DNA of 64,000 nucleotides from Rhizobium leguminosarum (GCF_017876795.1 NZ_JAGIOR010000001.1:186001-250000); one strand, 5' to 3'. Shown: positions 8,391 through 17,457, counted from the stretch's first letter. A program made the numbers and translations. Notes: generated by a model from the sequence alone, not told the origin.

Positions 8391-10235
8391 TCAGTTCGCC
8401 GCCGGCCGATAGCGAAAGAACTGAACGCCCACCTCCGCTGCCTTCGGAAGCGGCTCCAGATAGGGCGGGATATTGCCCTTGCCGAGCTCGGCATAAAGGC
8501 CATCCGGTTTCAGCTTGGCAATCTCGCGCGTCTGCGGATCATTGGGGCAGAAGCCAACCACCGTCACACCAGCACCCTTTAGGAAGGCTTCCGCCTCCTG
8601 CGGCTGCGCCAGACCGATATGCAGTTCCGTCAGCATGCCGCCCTGATTGCGGTGATAGGGCGCCGAGAGAACCCGGTTTTTCGTAAAGCGAAGGATCGGA
8701 ACGCCCATCTGCGACGGGGCGGAGATCAGCCCGTCCGGAAGCCCGGCAAGCGGCGCCAGTGCCTCTTTCGAAGTGCAGGAAAGCACCTTTGCCGCCGCCG
8801 CCTTCTTCTGCGCGCCATTGTCCATCTGCAGCGAGACAAGTCCGCCGGCGACCGCCCAGGCCGCCGGAACGCTTGCGAGCACCGTCACGATATAGACGAA
8901 GGCGGCGGCAACATTGTCGCTGTCGCTGTTGGAGATCCGCCTGATATCGATGATCAGCAGCGCAAGCGGCAGAATGGAGAGCAGGTTCGAGAAAGTCGCG
9001 CCGCGCACCTGGACCAGCGCGATCGCCCAGCTGGTGATAAGCAGGAAGAGCAGCACCAGATGGATCTGCATACGGTCGCGCCGAACGATGCGGAAGATGC
9101 AGACGGCGATACCGAACAGGCCGGCCGCATAGAAGGCACCGATCGAGAAGGGATCGGTACGCGCGAGCACGAAGGCCGACTGCGCTTCCGACACGTTCCT
9201 CAGCCAGAGTTCGACCAGCATCGGATCGAGACCGGCCAGCGGATCGCTGAGGCATTGCGGCGCTATCACCATCGCCGAACCGAGAACGCCGGCACCGACA
9301 AGGCCAAGCGCGGCAAAACGCAGGGGGCGACGCAGGCGGCTCGCAAAGACTGCCGAAAACAGCATCAGCCCGCCGCCGATCGCCGCCAGGCTGTAATAAC
9401 CGAGCGAGAGATTGTCGCAGGTAACCATCGAATAGAGCCGGGGCGGCACCGTTGCGACAAAGAGCATGCTGATGGCAATCGCCAGCGCCAGGCCGAAGGC
9501 CCCCGCGGCAACAGCGAAATTCTGCCCCTCCCATGCCCAGAGCAAAGCGACCGTCAGGCAGACGGCGGCGACGAAAGGCGTGGTCTCGGCGCCGATGGCG
9601 ATGGCGACCGCTGCGGCGATGCCGGCGATCGCATAGCTCCAGCCGCGGCGCTGCGGATCCAGAAGCATCACCACCATCGTCGCGACAAGTCCCAGCTGCG
9701 CATTGTGATGATCGATGGCTCCAGGCGCGAACCGGCTGCCGGTGAAAATCGCAAGGCCGGTCATGGCGAGACTGAGATGCATGCCGGCAACACCGCCGAT
9801 ACGCCGCCCGGCGACGGCCATGGCGAGCATGGCGGGCAGGACGAGCGATACCGGCCAGACGGCAAGCGCCAGCGCCTCGGCGGTCTCGTGGGGCGCAAAC
9901 AGGCCGAAGAACCAGATCAGCGAAGCGATCGGTAGATCGATCAGCCTCGACCAGTGCATCAGCGTGCCGCCCTCAAGACCGAGGCGGTATTGCATCAGAT
10001 CGAACCAGCCCTGCCCGGCGAGAAGATCGCGAACCTCGATGAGACGCATTCCGTCGTCATTGTCGGGACCGACGTAATCGGTCGCGGTGGAGAGCTTGGT
10101 GACAAGGAGGATAGCGGCGAGGATGACGCTATAGATATTGACGGTTGGCCAGAGGCGCATCAGCAGGCCGCCCAGCCCTCCCCTTGGAGCAGTGGTCACG
10201 GAGGAGGCATTGGCGATCGGCTGCACAGCGTTCAT
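8391..10235 (-). CDS. GT-C type polytopic glycosyltransferase-like membrane protein
   Basis: A 614-residue protein with about a dozen hydrophobic segments and a long loop after the first helix. That loop contains VGPDNDDGMRLIEVRDLL and GWFDLMQYRLG, with an acidic DNDD cluster, in the place where GT-C enzymes (oligosaccharyl and polyprenol-sugar transferases) keep catalytic carboxylates. The motif AIDHHNAQLGLV lies in a later loop. The C-terminal 110 residues look soluble and periplasmic. It diverges from a GT2 transferase and a GtrA protein. In phage Gtr systems the third, serotype-specific member is such a protein and moves the sugar from undecaprenyl phosphate to the acceptor. Substrate unknown. 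Confidence 0.75.
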   Translation of the reverse strand: MNAVQPIANASSVTTAPRGGLGGLLMRLWPTVNIYSVILAAILLVTKLSTATDYVGPDNDDGMRLIEVRDLLAGQGWFDLMQYRLGLEGGTLMHWSRLIDLPIASLIWFFGLFAPHETAEALALAVWPVSLVLPAMLAMAVAGRRIGGVAGMHLSLAMTGLAIFTGSRFAPGAIDHHNAQLGLVATMVVMLLDPQRRGWSYAIAGIAAAVAIAIGAETTPFVAAVCLTVALLWAWEGQNFAVAAGAFGLALAIAISMLFVATVPPRLYSMVTCDNLSLGYYSLAAIGGGLMLFSAVFASRLRRPLRFAALGLVGAGVLGSAMVIAPQCLSDPLAGLDPMLVELWLRNVSEAQSAFVLARTDPFSIGAFYAAGLFGIAVCIFRIVRRDRMQIHLVLLFLLITSWAIALVQVRGATFSNLLSILPLALLIIDIRRISNSDSDNVAAAFVYIVTVLASVPAAWAVAGGLVSLQMDNGAQKKAAAAKVLSCTSKEALAPLAGLPDGLISAPSQMGVPILRFTKNRVLSAPYHRNQGGMLTELHIGLAQPQEAEAFLKGAGVTVVGFCPNDPQTREIAKLKPDGLYAELGKGNIPPYLEPLPKAAEVGVQFFRYRPAAN

Positions 10236-10396
10236 CGTGGTTAGCGCTTCGTTTCAAGATGGCCGAAGCTTAGCGACCGCCGATCAAGAAAGTGTAAAGC
10301 CGTTTGCGGCAGGTGCCGATTTTGCCTGCGTCATAGGGTCTTATTAACGGCGGGTGATTTAGGCTGAGTGCGGCTTTCAGTGTAACGAGTAGAGTC

Positions 10397-11404
10397 ATGG
10401 CCCGATCGCGTCCCGATAATCCCAATATTGTCGTCCTGCTTCCCTGCTATAATGAAGCCGCGACGATCGGCGCGGTCGGGCGGGGTTTCCGCGCGACGCT
10501 GCCGGATGCCGCGATCCACGTCTACGACAATAATTCCACCGACGGCACCGCGCTGCAGGCGATGCTTGCCGGCGCGTATGTCGTGCGCGAGCGACGCCAA
10601 GGCAAGGGCCACGTCGTGCGCCGCATGTTCGCCGATATCGACGCCGACATCTACATCATCGCCGACGGCGACGGCACTTACGCGCCTGGCGATGCCGAAG
10701 AGCTGGTGCGCACGCTGGTGACCGAGCGCGCCGACATGGTTGTGGGAACCCGGCGCGGCGTTCATGCCGATGCCGGCCGTCAAGGCCATGCGATCGGCAA
10801 CCGGCTTTTCAACCTGCTCTACCGGACGATCTTCGGCCCCGACTTCACCGATATCTTTTCCGGCTACCGCGCTTTCTCGCGCCGCTTCGTCAAGAGCTTC
10901 CCGGCGGTATCAGGCGGCTTCGAAATCGAAACCGAGATGTCCGTGCATGCCTCGCGGCTGAAGCTTCCGGTCAGCGAACTGGAACTCGACTATGGCCGCC
11001 GGCCGGAAGGCTCGCACTCGAAGCTTTCGACATTTCGCGACGGTGCCAAGATCCTCTGGATGTTCGCGATGCTGATGAAGGAAACCCGGCCCTTCGCCTT
11101 CTTCGGCGCGATCAGCGCCATCTTCATGCTGACGAGCCTCGGCTTCATGGCGCCGGTGCTGGCGGAATATTTCCAGACGGGTCTCGTCAGCCGCATGCCG
11201 ACCTGGGTGCTGTCGACAGCGCTGATGATGATCGCCTTCATGCTTTTTACCGCCGGCGTCATCCTGGATTCGGTTGCCCGCGCCCGCGCCGAACAGCTTC
11301 GTATCCATTATATGAGCCTGGAGACGCCGAGCGCCGTCAAAGCGCCGCTCGGCGAAGCAGGGCCGGTATCGCGCGCCCGCGCCCGCAAGGCGGATGCGGC
11401 ATGA
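10397..11404 (+). CDS. Family 2 glycosyltransferase (DPM1/GtrB-like) with C-terminal membrane helices
   Basis: A 335-residue protein with an N-terminal GT2 domain: VVLLPCYNEAATIG, the nucleotide-sugar site VYDNNSTDGT, and the metal-binding DGDGTY around residues 92-97. Two hydrophobic helices follow near residues 236-295 (FGAISAIFMLTSLGFMAPVL and STALMMIAFMLFTAGVIL). This layout matches GtrB/DPM synthases, which load a sugar onto polyprenyl phosphate at the cytoplasmic face. The stop overlaps the GtrA gene start by four bases (ATGA), indicating one transcript and coupled translation. Confidence 0.88.
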   Translation: MARSRPDNPNIVVLLPCYNEAATIGAVGRGFRATLPDAAIHVYDNNSTDGTALQAMLAGAYVVRERRQGKGHVVRRMFADIDADIYIIADGDGTYAPGDAEELVRTLVTERADMVVGTRRGVHADAGRQGHAIGNRLFNLLYRTIFGPDFTDIFSGYRAFSRRFVKSFPAVSGGFEIETEMSVHASRLKLPVSELELDYGRRPEGSHSKLSTFRDGAKILWMFAMLMKETRPFAFFGAISAIFMLTSLGFMAPVLAEYFQTGLVSRMPTWVLSTALMMIAFMLFTAGVILDSVARARAEQLRIHYMSLETPSAVKAPLGEAGPVSRARARKADAA

Positions 11405-11778
11405 GAAAGCTCATCCGTTTCGCGATCGCGGGCGGCATCGGCTTCCTCGTCGATGCCGGCGTGCTGTCGGCGCTGCTGCATCTGACGCCGCTCGGGCCGT
11501 TTCTGGCGCGGATCGCGGCGATCGCGGCCGCAATGGCGGTAACCTGGGTTTTCAACCGTCGCTTCACCTTCGACCGGTCCAGCCGGTCGCTGGCCGTCGA
11601 AGGCTTCCGCTACGGCTCGGTCGGGGTGACGGCAGCGCTCGTCAATTACGGGCTTTATTCCGCGCTTCTGCTTTCGCTGCCGGCACTTCAGCCGCTTGCG
11701 GCCATGGTGATCGCCAGTATCGCCTCGATGGTGTTCAGCTTCTTCGGCTATTCGCGCTTCGTCTTCCGCGCCGAATGA
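11401..11778 (+). CDS. gtrA: GtrA family membrane protein (lipid-linked sugar flippase)
   Basis: A 125-residue protein of four predicted membrane helices that starts RKLIRFAIAGGIGFLVDAGV. It carries the family pattern VTWVFNRRFTFD after helix 2 and ends FSFFGYSRFVF; both are standard GtrA signatures. GtrA is proposed to flip polyprenyl-phosphate sugar across the inner membrane. It is translationally coupled to the GT2 gene, and the GT-C protein is divergent at 10235, so all three parts of a surface glycosylation route are present. Confidence 0.9.
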   Translation: MRKLIRFAIAGGIGFLVDAGVLSALLHLTPLGPFLARIAAIAAAMAVTWVFNRRFTFDRSSRSLAVEGFRYGSVGVTAALVNYGLYSALLLSLPALQPLAAMVIASIASMVFSFFGYSRFVFRAE

Positions 11779-11779
11779 T

Positions 11780-11877
11780 TAGAGCGCCGCGCGTCCCAAT
11801 GGGCGCGCAAAGGACGCTCTAACACTTTAAATTGGCGCATAACCCCGAAAATCGATTCGATTTTCGGGGTTATGCGC
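11780..11877. terminator. Tandem palindromes between convergent genes (repeat and likely bidirectional terminator)
   Basis: Two inverted repeats sit between gtrA and the oxidoreductase. 11780-11821 begins AGAGCG and ends CGCTCT. 11835-11877 is a 43-base palindrome, perfect except at its centre, with arms GCGCATAACCCCGAAAATCG. Both are of the type scattered in Rhizobium genomes. The second overlaps the stop codon of the oxidoreductase gene and could stop transcription from both sides. Confidence 0.65.
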
Positions 11878-12863
11878 TAAATTGCTTCCCAACCGTCTTT
11901 CTCGCTGGCGCGGTAGATCGCGTCGATCACCGTCTGGTTCAATTTCGAATTTTCGAGCGTGACGATCTCCTCCTTGCGGTCCTTCACCGCCCGGGCGAAG
12001 GCTTCGACCTCACGCTTGTACTGGCGGCTGTCCTGGAAGCGGAAGATGCGCGATTCATTGTGGCTGCGATCGGCAAGCTCGATCTCCTCAGGCCCCCAGC
12101 GATTGGCGTTGAACGGCGACTTGACCTCGATGTAACCGTCGGTGCCGTGGAAGACCATGACCTGGCGGTTGGCCATCTGCGTCGAGATATAGAAGCTCAG
12201 CTCGAAATCGCCGAAATCGGCCTTGACGCTCGAATAGATATCCGTGCCGAATTCGGGATCGCGTTCGGTGACCGCCTGGATCCGGAGCGGTTCCTTGCCG
12301 GTGGAAAAACGCGTGCCCATGACGGGATAGACGCCGATATCGGGAAGGCCGCCGCCACCGAGTTCGGGGACGTTGCGCATATTGGCGGGATCGCGGTTGA
12401 AATAGGTGAAGGCGCCTTGCACGTGCCGGAGCGTCCCGATCGCACCCTCGTCGATCAGCGCGCGCACCTTCTGCCAGACCGGCGAATAGGTGATCATATA
12501 GGCTTCGGTGACCACCACCCGGTTGCGGTCGCGGGCGGCGATCAGATCGTCGATGTCATCGGCCTTCAGCGCCAATGGTTTTTCGCAAAGCACGTGCTTG
12601 CCGGCATCGGCTGATTTGATCGACCATTCGATATGCTGCGAGGTCGGCAGCGGGATATAGACGGCGTCGATGAGGTCGGAGGCCAGCATCTCCTCGTAGG
12701 AACCGAAGGCATGCGGCACGGAGAAACGGTCGGCCATCTCCCTGGCACGCGTGAGATCCCGGCTGGCAATCGCCGTAACGACGCAATTTTCCGCGTCCTG
12801 GATTGCCGGAACGACATTGTCACGGCCGATCTTTGCCGTTGAAATGATACCAAAACGCAGCAT
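11877..12863 (-). CDS. Gfo/Idh/MocA family NAD(P)-dependent oxidoreductase
   Basis: A 328-residue sugar-type dehydrogenase. The N-terminal Rossmann fold begins [20 protein letters not shown]; the EKPLAL motif, whose Lys is catalytic in this family, lies near residue 92. The C-terminal alpha/beta domain contains [13 protein letters not shown]. Many members act on inositol or other sugars in rhizobia; this substrate is unknown. The ATG at 12861-12863 is preceded by GGGAGG eight bases upstream and is preferred to an upstream start 26 codons earlier. Confidence 0.9.
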   Translation of the reverse strand: MLRFGIISTAKIGRDNVVPAIQDAENCVVTAIASRDLTRAREMADRFSVPHAFGSYEEMLASDLIDAVYIPLPTSQHIEWSIKSADAGKHVLCEKPLALKADDIDDLIAARDRNRVVVTEAYMITYSPVWQKVRALIDEGAIGTLRHVQGAFTYFNRDPANMRNVPELGGGGLPDIGVYPVMGTRFSTGKEPLRIQAVTERDPEFGTDIYSSVKADFGDFELSFYISTQMANRQVMVFHGTDGYIEVKSPFNANRWGPEEIELADRSHNESRIFRFQDSRQYKREVEAFARAVKDRKEEIVTLENSKLNQTVIDAIYRASEKDGWEAI

Positions 12864-13042
12864 GATCCAAACCTCCCAAACAGATTTCCGCGAACCATAT
12901 TCAGGCCTTAACTGCGGCGCAATGGCGCGGGCTGAAATCACGGAAGTTTGCCTTCCCGGATGCCCGGAATGCGCTAGGTTGTTGCAAGGCGGCGTTCTGC
13001 CATGTCCACGATTTCAATCACATCAGCATATTGGAGAGCGTC

Positions 13043-13990
13043 ATGGAAATGCGCCGGCTTGGAAAAACGGGTCTTTCGGTCGCGCCGATCGTCATCGGCG
13101 GCAATGTCTTCGGCTGGACGGCCGACGAGAAAACATCCTTCGCCATTCTCGACGCCTTCTTCGACGCTGGCCTGAACACGATCGATACGGCGGATGTCTA
13201 TTCCGCATGGGTCCCGGGCAACAAGGGCGGCGATTCCGAGGAGATCATCGGGCGCTGGCTGAAGCGGGCCAAGGTTTCCCGCGACCAGGCGATCATCGTC
13301 ACCAAGGTCGGCTCGGACATGGGACAGGGAAAGACGCTGAAGGAGAGCTATATCCTCAAGGCAGTCGAGGATTCGCTGCGACGGCTGCAGACTGACTATA
13401 TCGACCTCTATCTGTCGCACTGGCCGGATGCCGATACGCCGCACGAGGAAACACTCGGCGCCTATGCCAAGCTCAAACGGCAGGGCAAGATCCGCGCCAT
13501 CGGCTGCTCGAACTATGATGCGACGCTGCTGCAGGCCTCCTTCGACGCTGCCGAAAAAGCCGGCCTGCCCCGTTACGATGTGGTGCAGCCGGAATATAAT
13601 CTTTATGAGCGCGCAAGCTTCGAGGGGCGGCTCGCCGAGCTCTGCGTTAAAGAGGACATCGGCGTCATCACCTATTTCAGCCTGGCCGCGGGCTTCCTCA
13701 CCGGCAAGTACCGCAGCAAGGCCGATACGCAGGGCCGCGCCCGCGAGGGCCGGGTTTCGACATATCTGGACGACAAGGGCCTGCGCATTCTTGCCGCGCT
13801 CGACACGGTTTCTGCCGAGACCGGCGCCAAGCCCGCGGAAATTTCGCTCGCCTGGCTGCTGCGCAAGAAAGGCGTGACGGCGCCGATCGCCAGCGCCACC
13901 AGTCTTTCGCAGCTTGAAAGCCTGGCGAAATCGGCGACACTTCAGCTTTCCGATGACGCAATGGCCCTGCTCGATCAAGCCGGGAACTGA
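13043..13990 (+). CDS. Aldo/keto reductase
   Basis: A 315-residue TIM-barrel NADPH-dependent reductase. The catalytic tetrad is visible: Asp and Tyr in TIDTADVYSAW, Lys in IIVTKVGSD and His in YLSHWPDAD. The later GCSNYDATLL and FSLAAGFLTGKY are typical of the AKR subgroup related to plant-type and YajO-like reductases. The start at 13043 (GGAG upstream) is preferred over a TTG four codons earlier. The acetyltransferase follows 12 bp downstream and may be cotranscribed. Physiological substrate unknown. Confidence 0.92.
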   Translation: MEMRRLGKTGLSVAPIVIGGNVFGWTADEKTSFAILDAFFDAGLNTIDTADVYSAWVPGNKGGDSEEIIGRWLKRAKVSRDQAIIVTKVGSDMGQGKTLKESYILKAVEDSLRRLQTDYIDLYLSHWPDADTPHEETLGAYAKLKRQGKIRAIGCSNYDATLLQASFDAAEKAGLPRYDVVQPEYNLYERASFEGRLAELCVKEDIGVITYFSLAAGFLTGKYRSKADTQGRAREGRVSTYLDDKGLRILAALDTVSAETGAKPAEISLAWLLRKKGVTAPIASATSLSQLESLAKSATLQLSDDAMALLDQAGN

Positions 13991-14002
13991 AAGAAAGAGC
14001 CC

Positions 14003-14446
14003 ATGACCGTGACGATCCGCGATGCCCGCGCCGAGGACGAAACCCGCTGGCGCGAACTCTGGGCGGCCTACCTCGCCTTTTACGAAGTCACGGTCGATGC
14101 CGATATCACCGATTCCACTTGGCGCCGAGTTTTCGATCCGGCGTCGGCGATCGCCATGCGGGTCGCCGAGGTCGATGGCAGGATCATGGGCTTTGCGCTC
14201 TATCTCACCCATGAGGGCACCTGGATCCGCTGCAGCGACTGCTATCTCGAAGACCTGTTCGTCGATGCCGATGCACGCGGCAAAGGGGTCGGGCGGGCGC
14301 TGATGGACGATCTCGTCGCCACCTGCAAGGCCAGGGGCTGGTCGCGGCTCTACTGGCATACGAGCGAGCAGAACAAGACGGCCCGGGCGCTCTACGACAG
14401 TTATGTCGAGAGCGACGGCCACATCCGCTACCGCATCAGCTTTTGA
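14003..14446 (+). CDS. GNAT family N-acetyltransferase
   Basis: A 147-residue single GNAT domain. The acetyl-CoA loop is visible as LFVDADARGKGVGRALMDDL (pattern R/Q-x-x-G-x-G/A), and the C-terminal strand-helix part as WHTSEQNKTARALYDSYV. Substrate unknown. Its last 11 bases overlap the 3' end of a short opposite-strand fragment (14436-14543), which is a copy of the end of the gene at 19956-20573. In the ancestor the two genes were probably tail-to-tail neighbours. The last 109 bases are repeated at 19858-19966. Confidence 0.92.
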   Translation: MTVTIRDARAEDETRWRELWAAYLAFYEVTVDADITDSTWRRVFDPASAIAMRVAEVDGRIMGFALYLTHEGTWIRCSDCYLEDLFVDADARGKGVGRALMDDLVATCKARGWSRLYWHTSEQNKTARALYDSYVESDGHIRYRISF

Positions 14447-14543
14447 GTCTGGGAAAACCTTCGTAGAAAGCGGCGTGATCGCCCTCCCAGTTCGCCATGC
14501 CAGGTTTGGTCAGGATGCCGCGCGGGCTGATATAACTCTGGAT
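14338..14543. repeat. Left copy of the 206-bp direct repeat flanking accessory segment 2
   Basis: Aligns without gaps with 19858-20063, with 11 differences (about 95% identity). It covers the end of the GNAT gene and the last 36 codons of an opposite-strand gene whose complete form lies at 19956-20573. The match ends exactly at the first base of the inverted-repeat element at 14544. Confidence 0.92.
14436..14543 (-). pseudogene. C-terminal fragment of the M15-like gene
   Basis: Encodes only the last 36 residues, including the stop, of the protein encoded at 19956-20573. The frame is cut at 14543 where the inverted-repeat element begins. No start codon remains. It is the left remnant of the duplication that brackets accessory segment 2. 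Confidence 0.85.
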
Positions 14544-14779
14544 GGTAGCGTCGCCTTAACCTGTGTTGGGCAAAGGATGCCCACAATGGGCGCGCTTGAT
14601 GCGGCAGTCGCCAGCAGATCTTCTACATGACGCAGGCTCAGCGGAAAGCAGAAATGCGGCCAAACCGCATGCGCTATAATCTCCGCGGGAAATCGATGGC
14701 GCTTATACCTGGGCGTCGTAATAGGCGGGTTCGGGCTCATGCCCATAAATACCGCCGAGGATGTTAAGGCGACGCTACC
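14544..14779. mobile_element. 236-bp MITE-like element with 17-bp terminal inverted repeats
   Basis: Begins GGTAGCGTCGCCTTAAC and ends with its exact reverse complement GTTAAGGCGACGCTACC. It is too short for a transposase and holds no plausible gene. No target duplication is visible: the left flank is truncated M15-like sequence and the right flank is the end of an SDR gene. This suggests that the insertion site was later rearranged. It is either a non-autonomous element or fused ends of a lost insertion sequence. The IS family was not identified. Confidence 0.7.
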
Positions 14780-14788
14780 CCTCAGTGG

Positions 14789-15541
14789 CTAGTGAGCGGT
14801 GTAGGCCCCGTCGACCATATGACAGCTTCCAGTAATGAAGCTTGCCTGTTCCGAAAGGAGAAAACATACCAGAGCCGCCACTTCATCGGGCGATCCACGC
14901 CGGCCCATTGGCTGCAACGAGTTCAATCTCCGAGTGCTTGTTACAGGCTCACACAGAATCGGCGTTTCGATCCAGCCGGGGCCAACTGCATTGATCCGAA
15001 TACCCATACGCGCGTACTCGATCGCAGCGGCCTTCGTGAGGCCGATGACCCCGTGCTTAGCCGCGGTATAGGCCGATGCCAGTGGCAATGCAACGGAACC
15101 GAGAATGGAGGACATGTTTACGATGGCCCCGCCTACGCCGGCTTGCAGCATGGCGGCAATCTCATATTTCATGCAATAGAATGTACCGTCCAGATTGACG
15201 CTCATCAACTTGCGCCATTGGTCGAGCGGGTAATCCGCCGTAGCGGTCCGGACGCCAGTCAGCCCTGCATTGTTCACCGCTAGGTGGAGGCCACCACATT
15301 TCTGGACGGCAAACTCAACCAACCGCTCGACCGCATCGGCGATGGTGACATCGACGGCGAAATCGACAGCCTTTCCTCCCTGCGTCCGTATATCAGTAGC
15401 AACGCGGTCGGCACTATCGGCATCAATATCCGCGACGATGACCTCTGCCCCCTCAAGAGCAAGTTGTCGCGAAATCGCAGCGCCAATCCCCGACCCCCCA
15501 CCTGTCACAATCGCAACTTTTCCGTCGAAGCCAAGCTCCAT
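14789..15541 (-). CDS. Classical short-chain dehydrogenase/reductase
   Basis: A 250-residue SDR of the FabG/glucose dehydrogenase type. The cofactor motif TGGGSGIG starts near residue 14. VADIDAD at the end of beta 2 suggests NAD(H) preference through Asp. NNAG lies near residue 90, and the active site is the Ser of NMSSILGS with YTAAK. The C-terminal part shows NAVGPGWIETPI and SFITGSCHMVDGAY, usual for the family. Substrate unknown. It is the first gene of accessory segment 2, just right of the inverted-repeat element. Confidence 0.92.
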   Translation of the reverse strand: MELGFDGKVAIVTGGGSGIGAAISRQLALEGAEVIVADIDADSADRVATDIRTQGGKAVDFAVDVTIADAVERLVEFAVQKCGGLHLAVNNAGLTGVRTATADYPLDQWRKLMSVNLDGTFYCMKYEIAAMLQAGVGGAIVNMSSILGSVALPLASAYTAAKHGVIGLTKAAAIEYARMGIRINAVGPGWIETPILCEPVTSTRRLNSLQPMGRRGSPDEVAALVCFLLSEQASFITGSCHMVDGAYTAH

Positions 15542-15834
15542 TCCCGCCCCCCAGTTTTACTCGATCCTAATCGAACAGAGGCGGGTCGTGCATGCAAGAA
15601 TTTTAAACAAATTCTCATCTAACAACCACTCATTGAAGGTGCCAATCGGTGGAACACAACGACTCTGCCGGCCGTCGATCCCAAAACTCCGCAGGAAAAT
15701 GCCCGGCATTTGACGGATATCATAATATGCGAGTTCCCCGTTTTCCGTTGCTCTATAAGCACTGATGCAAGAGCGTTTGCCAAAAAGCGCGGCAATGTTA
15801 AATACAAGGGTGGGCTGATCAATCGCGTTGGCAG

Positions 15835-16431
15835 ATGAAAATGGACGAAAGTCACGTTACGCGCCGGGGAATTCTTCTGGGAAGTCTGGCTCTGATAATG
15901 TCCGGATGTACTACCGAGGACGGGCCGCCATTTGGGTATTACGCCCTTGGGCGGAACCCGGATCGTGATACCCGCTACCGGCGGCAAACAGTGAGCTATA
16001 GTGGTGATGAGCCGCCCGGCACCATCGTCGTCGATACCGCCAGCCGATATCTCTATTTCGTCGAGGCGGGCGGTCAGGCAACACGCTACGGCGTCGCGGT
16101 TGGACAGGAAGGATTGAGTTTCAAGGGCCAAGCCACGGTAGGTCGCAAGGAAGAATGGCCGTCGTGGACACCGACCGCCGACATGATCGCGCGTAAGCCG
16201 CGCCTCGGCCAATACGCTGAAGGCGTCCCAGGCGGACCAGGAAATCCGTTAGGTGCGGCCGCCCTCTATCTCTATCAGGACGGAAAAGACACCCTGTTTC
16301 GTCTACATGGAACGAACGCGCCGTGGTCGATTGGTCAAGCAGTGTCGAACGGATGCGTCCGGCTCACCAACCCCAACATTGTGGATCTCTATGGGCGCAC
16401 CCATGTGGGAACCAGAGTCCTAGTGATCTAG
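15835..16431 (+). CDS. L,D-transpeptidase (YkuD domain) with lipoprotein/Tat-like signal
   Basis: A 198-residue exported enzyme. The N terminus has VTRRGILLGSLALIMSGC, a twin-arginine-like motif followed by a lipobox with Cys near residue 25. The YkuD domain follows (IVVDTASRYLYFV), with the catalytic motif HGTNAPWSIGQ then SNGCVRL, in which the Cys is the acyl-acceptor nucleophile. Such enzymes form 3-3 cross-links in peptidoglycan or attach proteins to it. About 290 bases upstream (15542-15834) show no gene. It lies in accessory segment 2, so it is probably an additional copy beyond core enzymes. Confidence 0.92.
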   Translation: MKMDESHVTRRGILLGSLALIMSGCTTEDGPPFGYYALGRNPDRDTRYRRQTVSYSGDEPPGTIVVDTASRYLYFVEAGGQATRYGVAVGQEGLSFKGQATVGRKEEWPSWTPTADMIARKPRLGQYAEGVPGGPGNPLGAAALYLYQDGKDTLFRLHGTNAPWSIGQAVSNGCVRLTNPNIVDLYGRTHVGTRVLVI

Positions 16432-16611
16432 CGGCGGCATTCCTCGCTCGAATCGGCAGGCAGCCGACCCATTTTCCCGCTGTGCAGGCAGCAAAAGCCT
16501 AGGATGCGCTCAGATTGTGTTCTTTCTGCACTAGCCTTTACGTAAGTTGACGCTACTATTATCGACGTTGCCTACGATAAGTGATGCCGATTCTAAGGAG
16601 AGGACTTCTTG

Positions 16612-16734
16612 ATGAGCAGAATTCTAATCGTGATCATCTCTGTGCTTGCTGTTGCCAATCTCACCGCCTGCGGAATGATTGGCAAAGGAAAAGGCAAGGC
16701 ACCGCCACCGGCTGCTGCTCAAGTATATAAGTAG
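16612..16734 (+). CDS. 40-residue small lipoprotein
   Basis: Runs from ATG at 16612 to TAG at 16732-16734; AAGGAG lies about 12 bases upstream. The product has a hydrophobic signal ILIVIISVLAVANLTAC with a lipobox LTAC, Cys being residue 20. A mature part of about 20 residues follows, rich in Gly, Lys, Pro and Ala (GKGKGKAPPPAAAQ). It is probably an envelope-anchored peptide. It lies between the L,D-transpeptidase and another lipoprotein, so an envelope role is likely but unproven. Confidence 0.6.
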   Translation: MSRILIVIISVLAVANLTACGMIGKGKGKAPPPAAAQVYK

Positions 16735-16875
16735 CGACCATCCCTCGATTTGTGACGAGGGTCGAGTTCGGTCCTCCTCACAACTTAAGTCGCCAGCACC
16801 GGGCTATCCCCGGAGCCTGGTTCATATGAGCATTCACCCCCCGTGCGAACCGAGGCAGGTGAGAGGAGTGCATTA

Positions 16876-17457
16876 ATGACGCTTGCAAGAGGTTGTCTGC
16901 CGCTTGTAATCCTGATGGCGATTGCCGTCGTGTCATGCCAGACCAAAGACAAAGCCCAGCAGCCGCGTTTCACGTCCGATGCCAATGGCCAAATAACCAT
17001 CTCGGCCAACGAAAATTCAAATCGGCATTTCCTTGAGTTCCGTTCGCGATATGCGCTCAGCTATGGACACACCTATGTTGTCTTCGGGCGTACGGACAAG
17101 GACGGAAACATGGTTGATCCGCAGGTCGCCGGCCTCGCCCCGGCCTCGACCGATCCCGGAGCCTACGTCTTGGGCCATTTCGTGCCGGTTTCAGCAACAA
17201 CCGGAGCGACCGATGGTGATCTGGAAGAGGCGTACCGGTCGGCAAGCTGGAGAGTCATGCTATCGGACGGCGAGTACGAAGACGCTGTTCGCTTCATCCG
17301 CAAACAACAGGCAACTTCCCGTCTCTGGGATGCAACGGTCTACAACTGCAATGCATTCGTGGCGGACATTGCACGTCACATGGGATACAAGGCGCCCAGC
17401 ATTTGGCTGAGGCCGCAACAATTCATTACGAAGCTTCGCGAGATGAATACCGGTTGA
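16876..17457 (+). CDS. Lipoprotein with possible permuted papain-like (YiiX/LRAT-type) fold
   Basis: A 193-residue protein with signal peptide PLVILMAIAVVSC, in which Cys is the lipobox residue. Downstream it has SYGHTYVVFGR and later YNCNAFVADIARHMG. A His on an early strand followed by an Asn-Cys at a helix start is the order expected in circularly permuted papain-like hydrolases (YaeF/YiiX, LRAT). That assignment is inference from motif order. The ATG at 16876 has AGGAG nine bases upstream and begins the signal peptide; a longer frame upstream would bury it. Neighbours suggest an envelope function. Confidence 0.6.
   Translation: MTLARGCLPLVILMAIAVVSCQTKDKAQQPRFTSDANGQITISANENSNRHFLEFRSRYALSYGHTYVVFGRTDKDGNMVDPQVAGLAPASTDPGAYVLGHFVPVSATTGATDGDLEEAYRSASWRVMLSDGEYEDAVRFIRKQQATSRLWDATVYNCNAFVADIARHMGYKAPSIWLRPQQFITKLREMNTG

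Noticed and set aside
12974..14422. Long open frame of 482 residues on the minus strand
   Set aside because: It covers the aldo/keto reductase and GNAT genes in antisense; those have clear catalytic motifs and ribosome sites, while this product has none.
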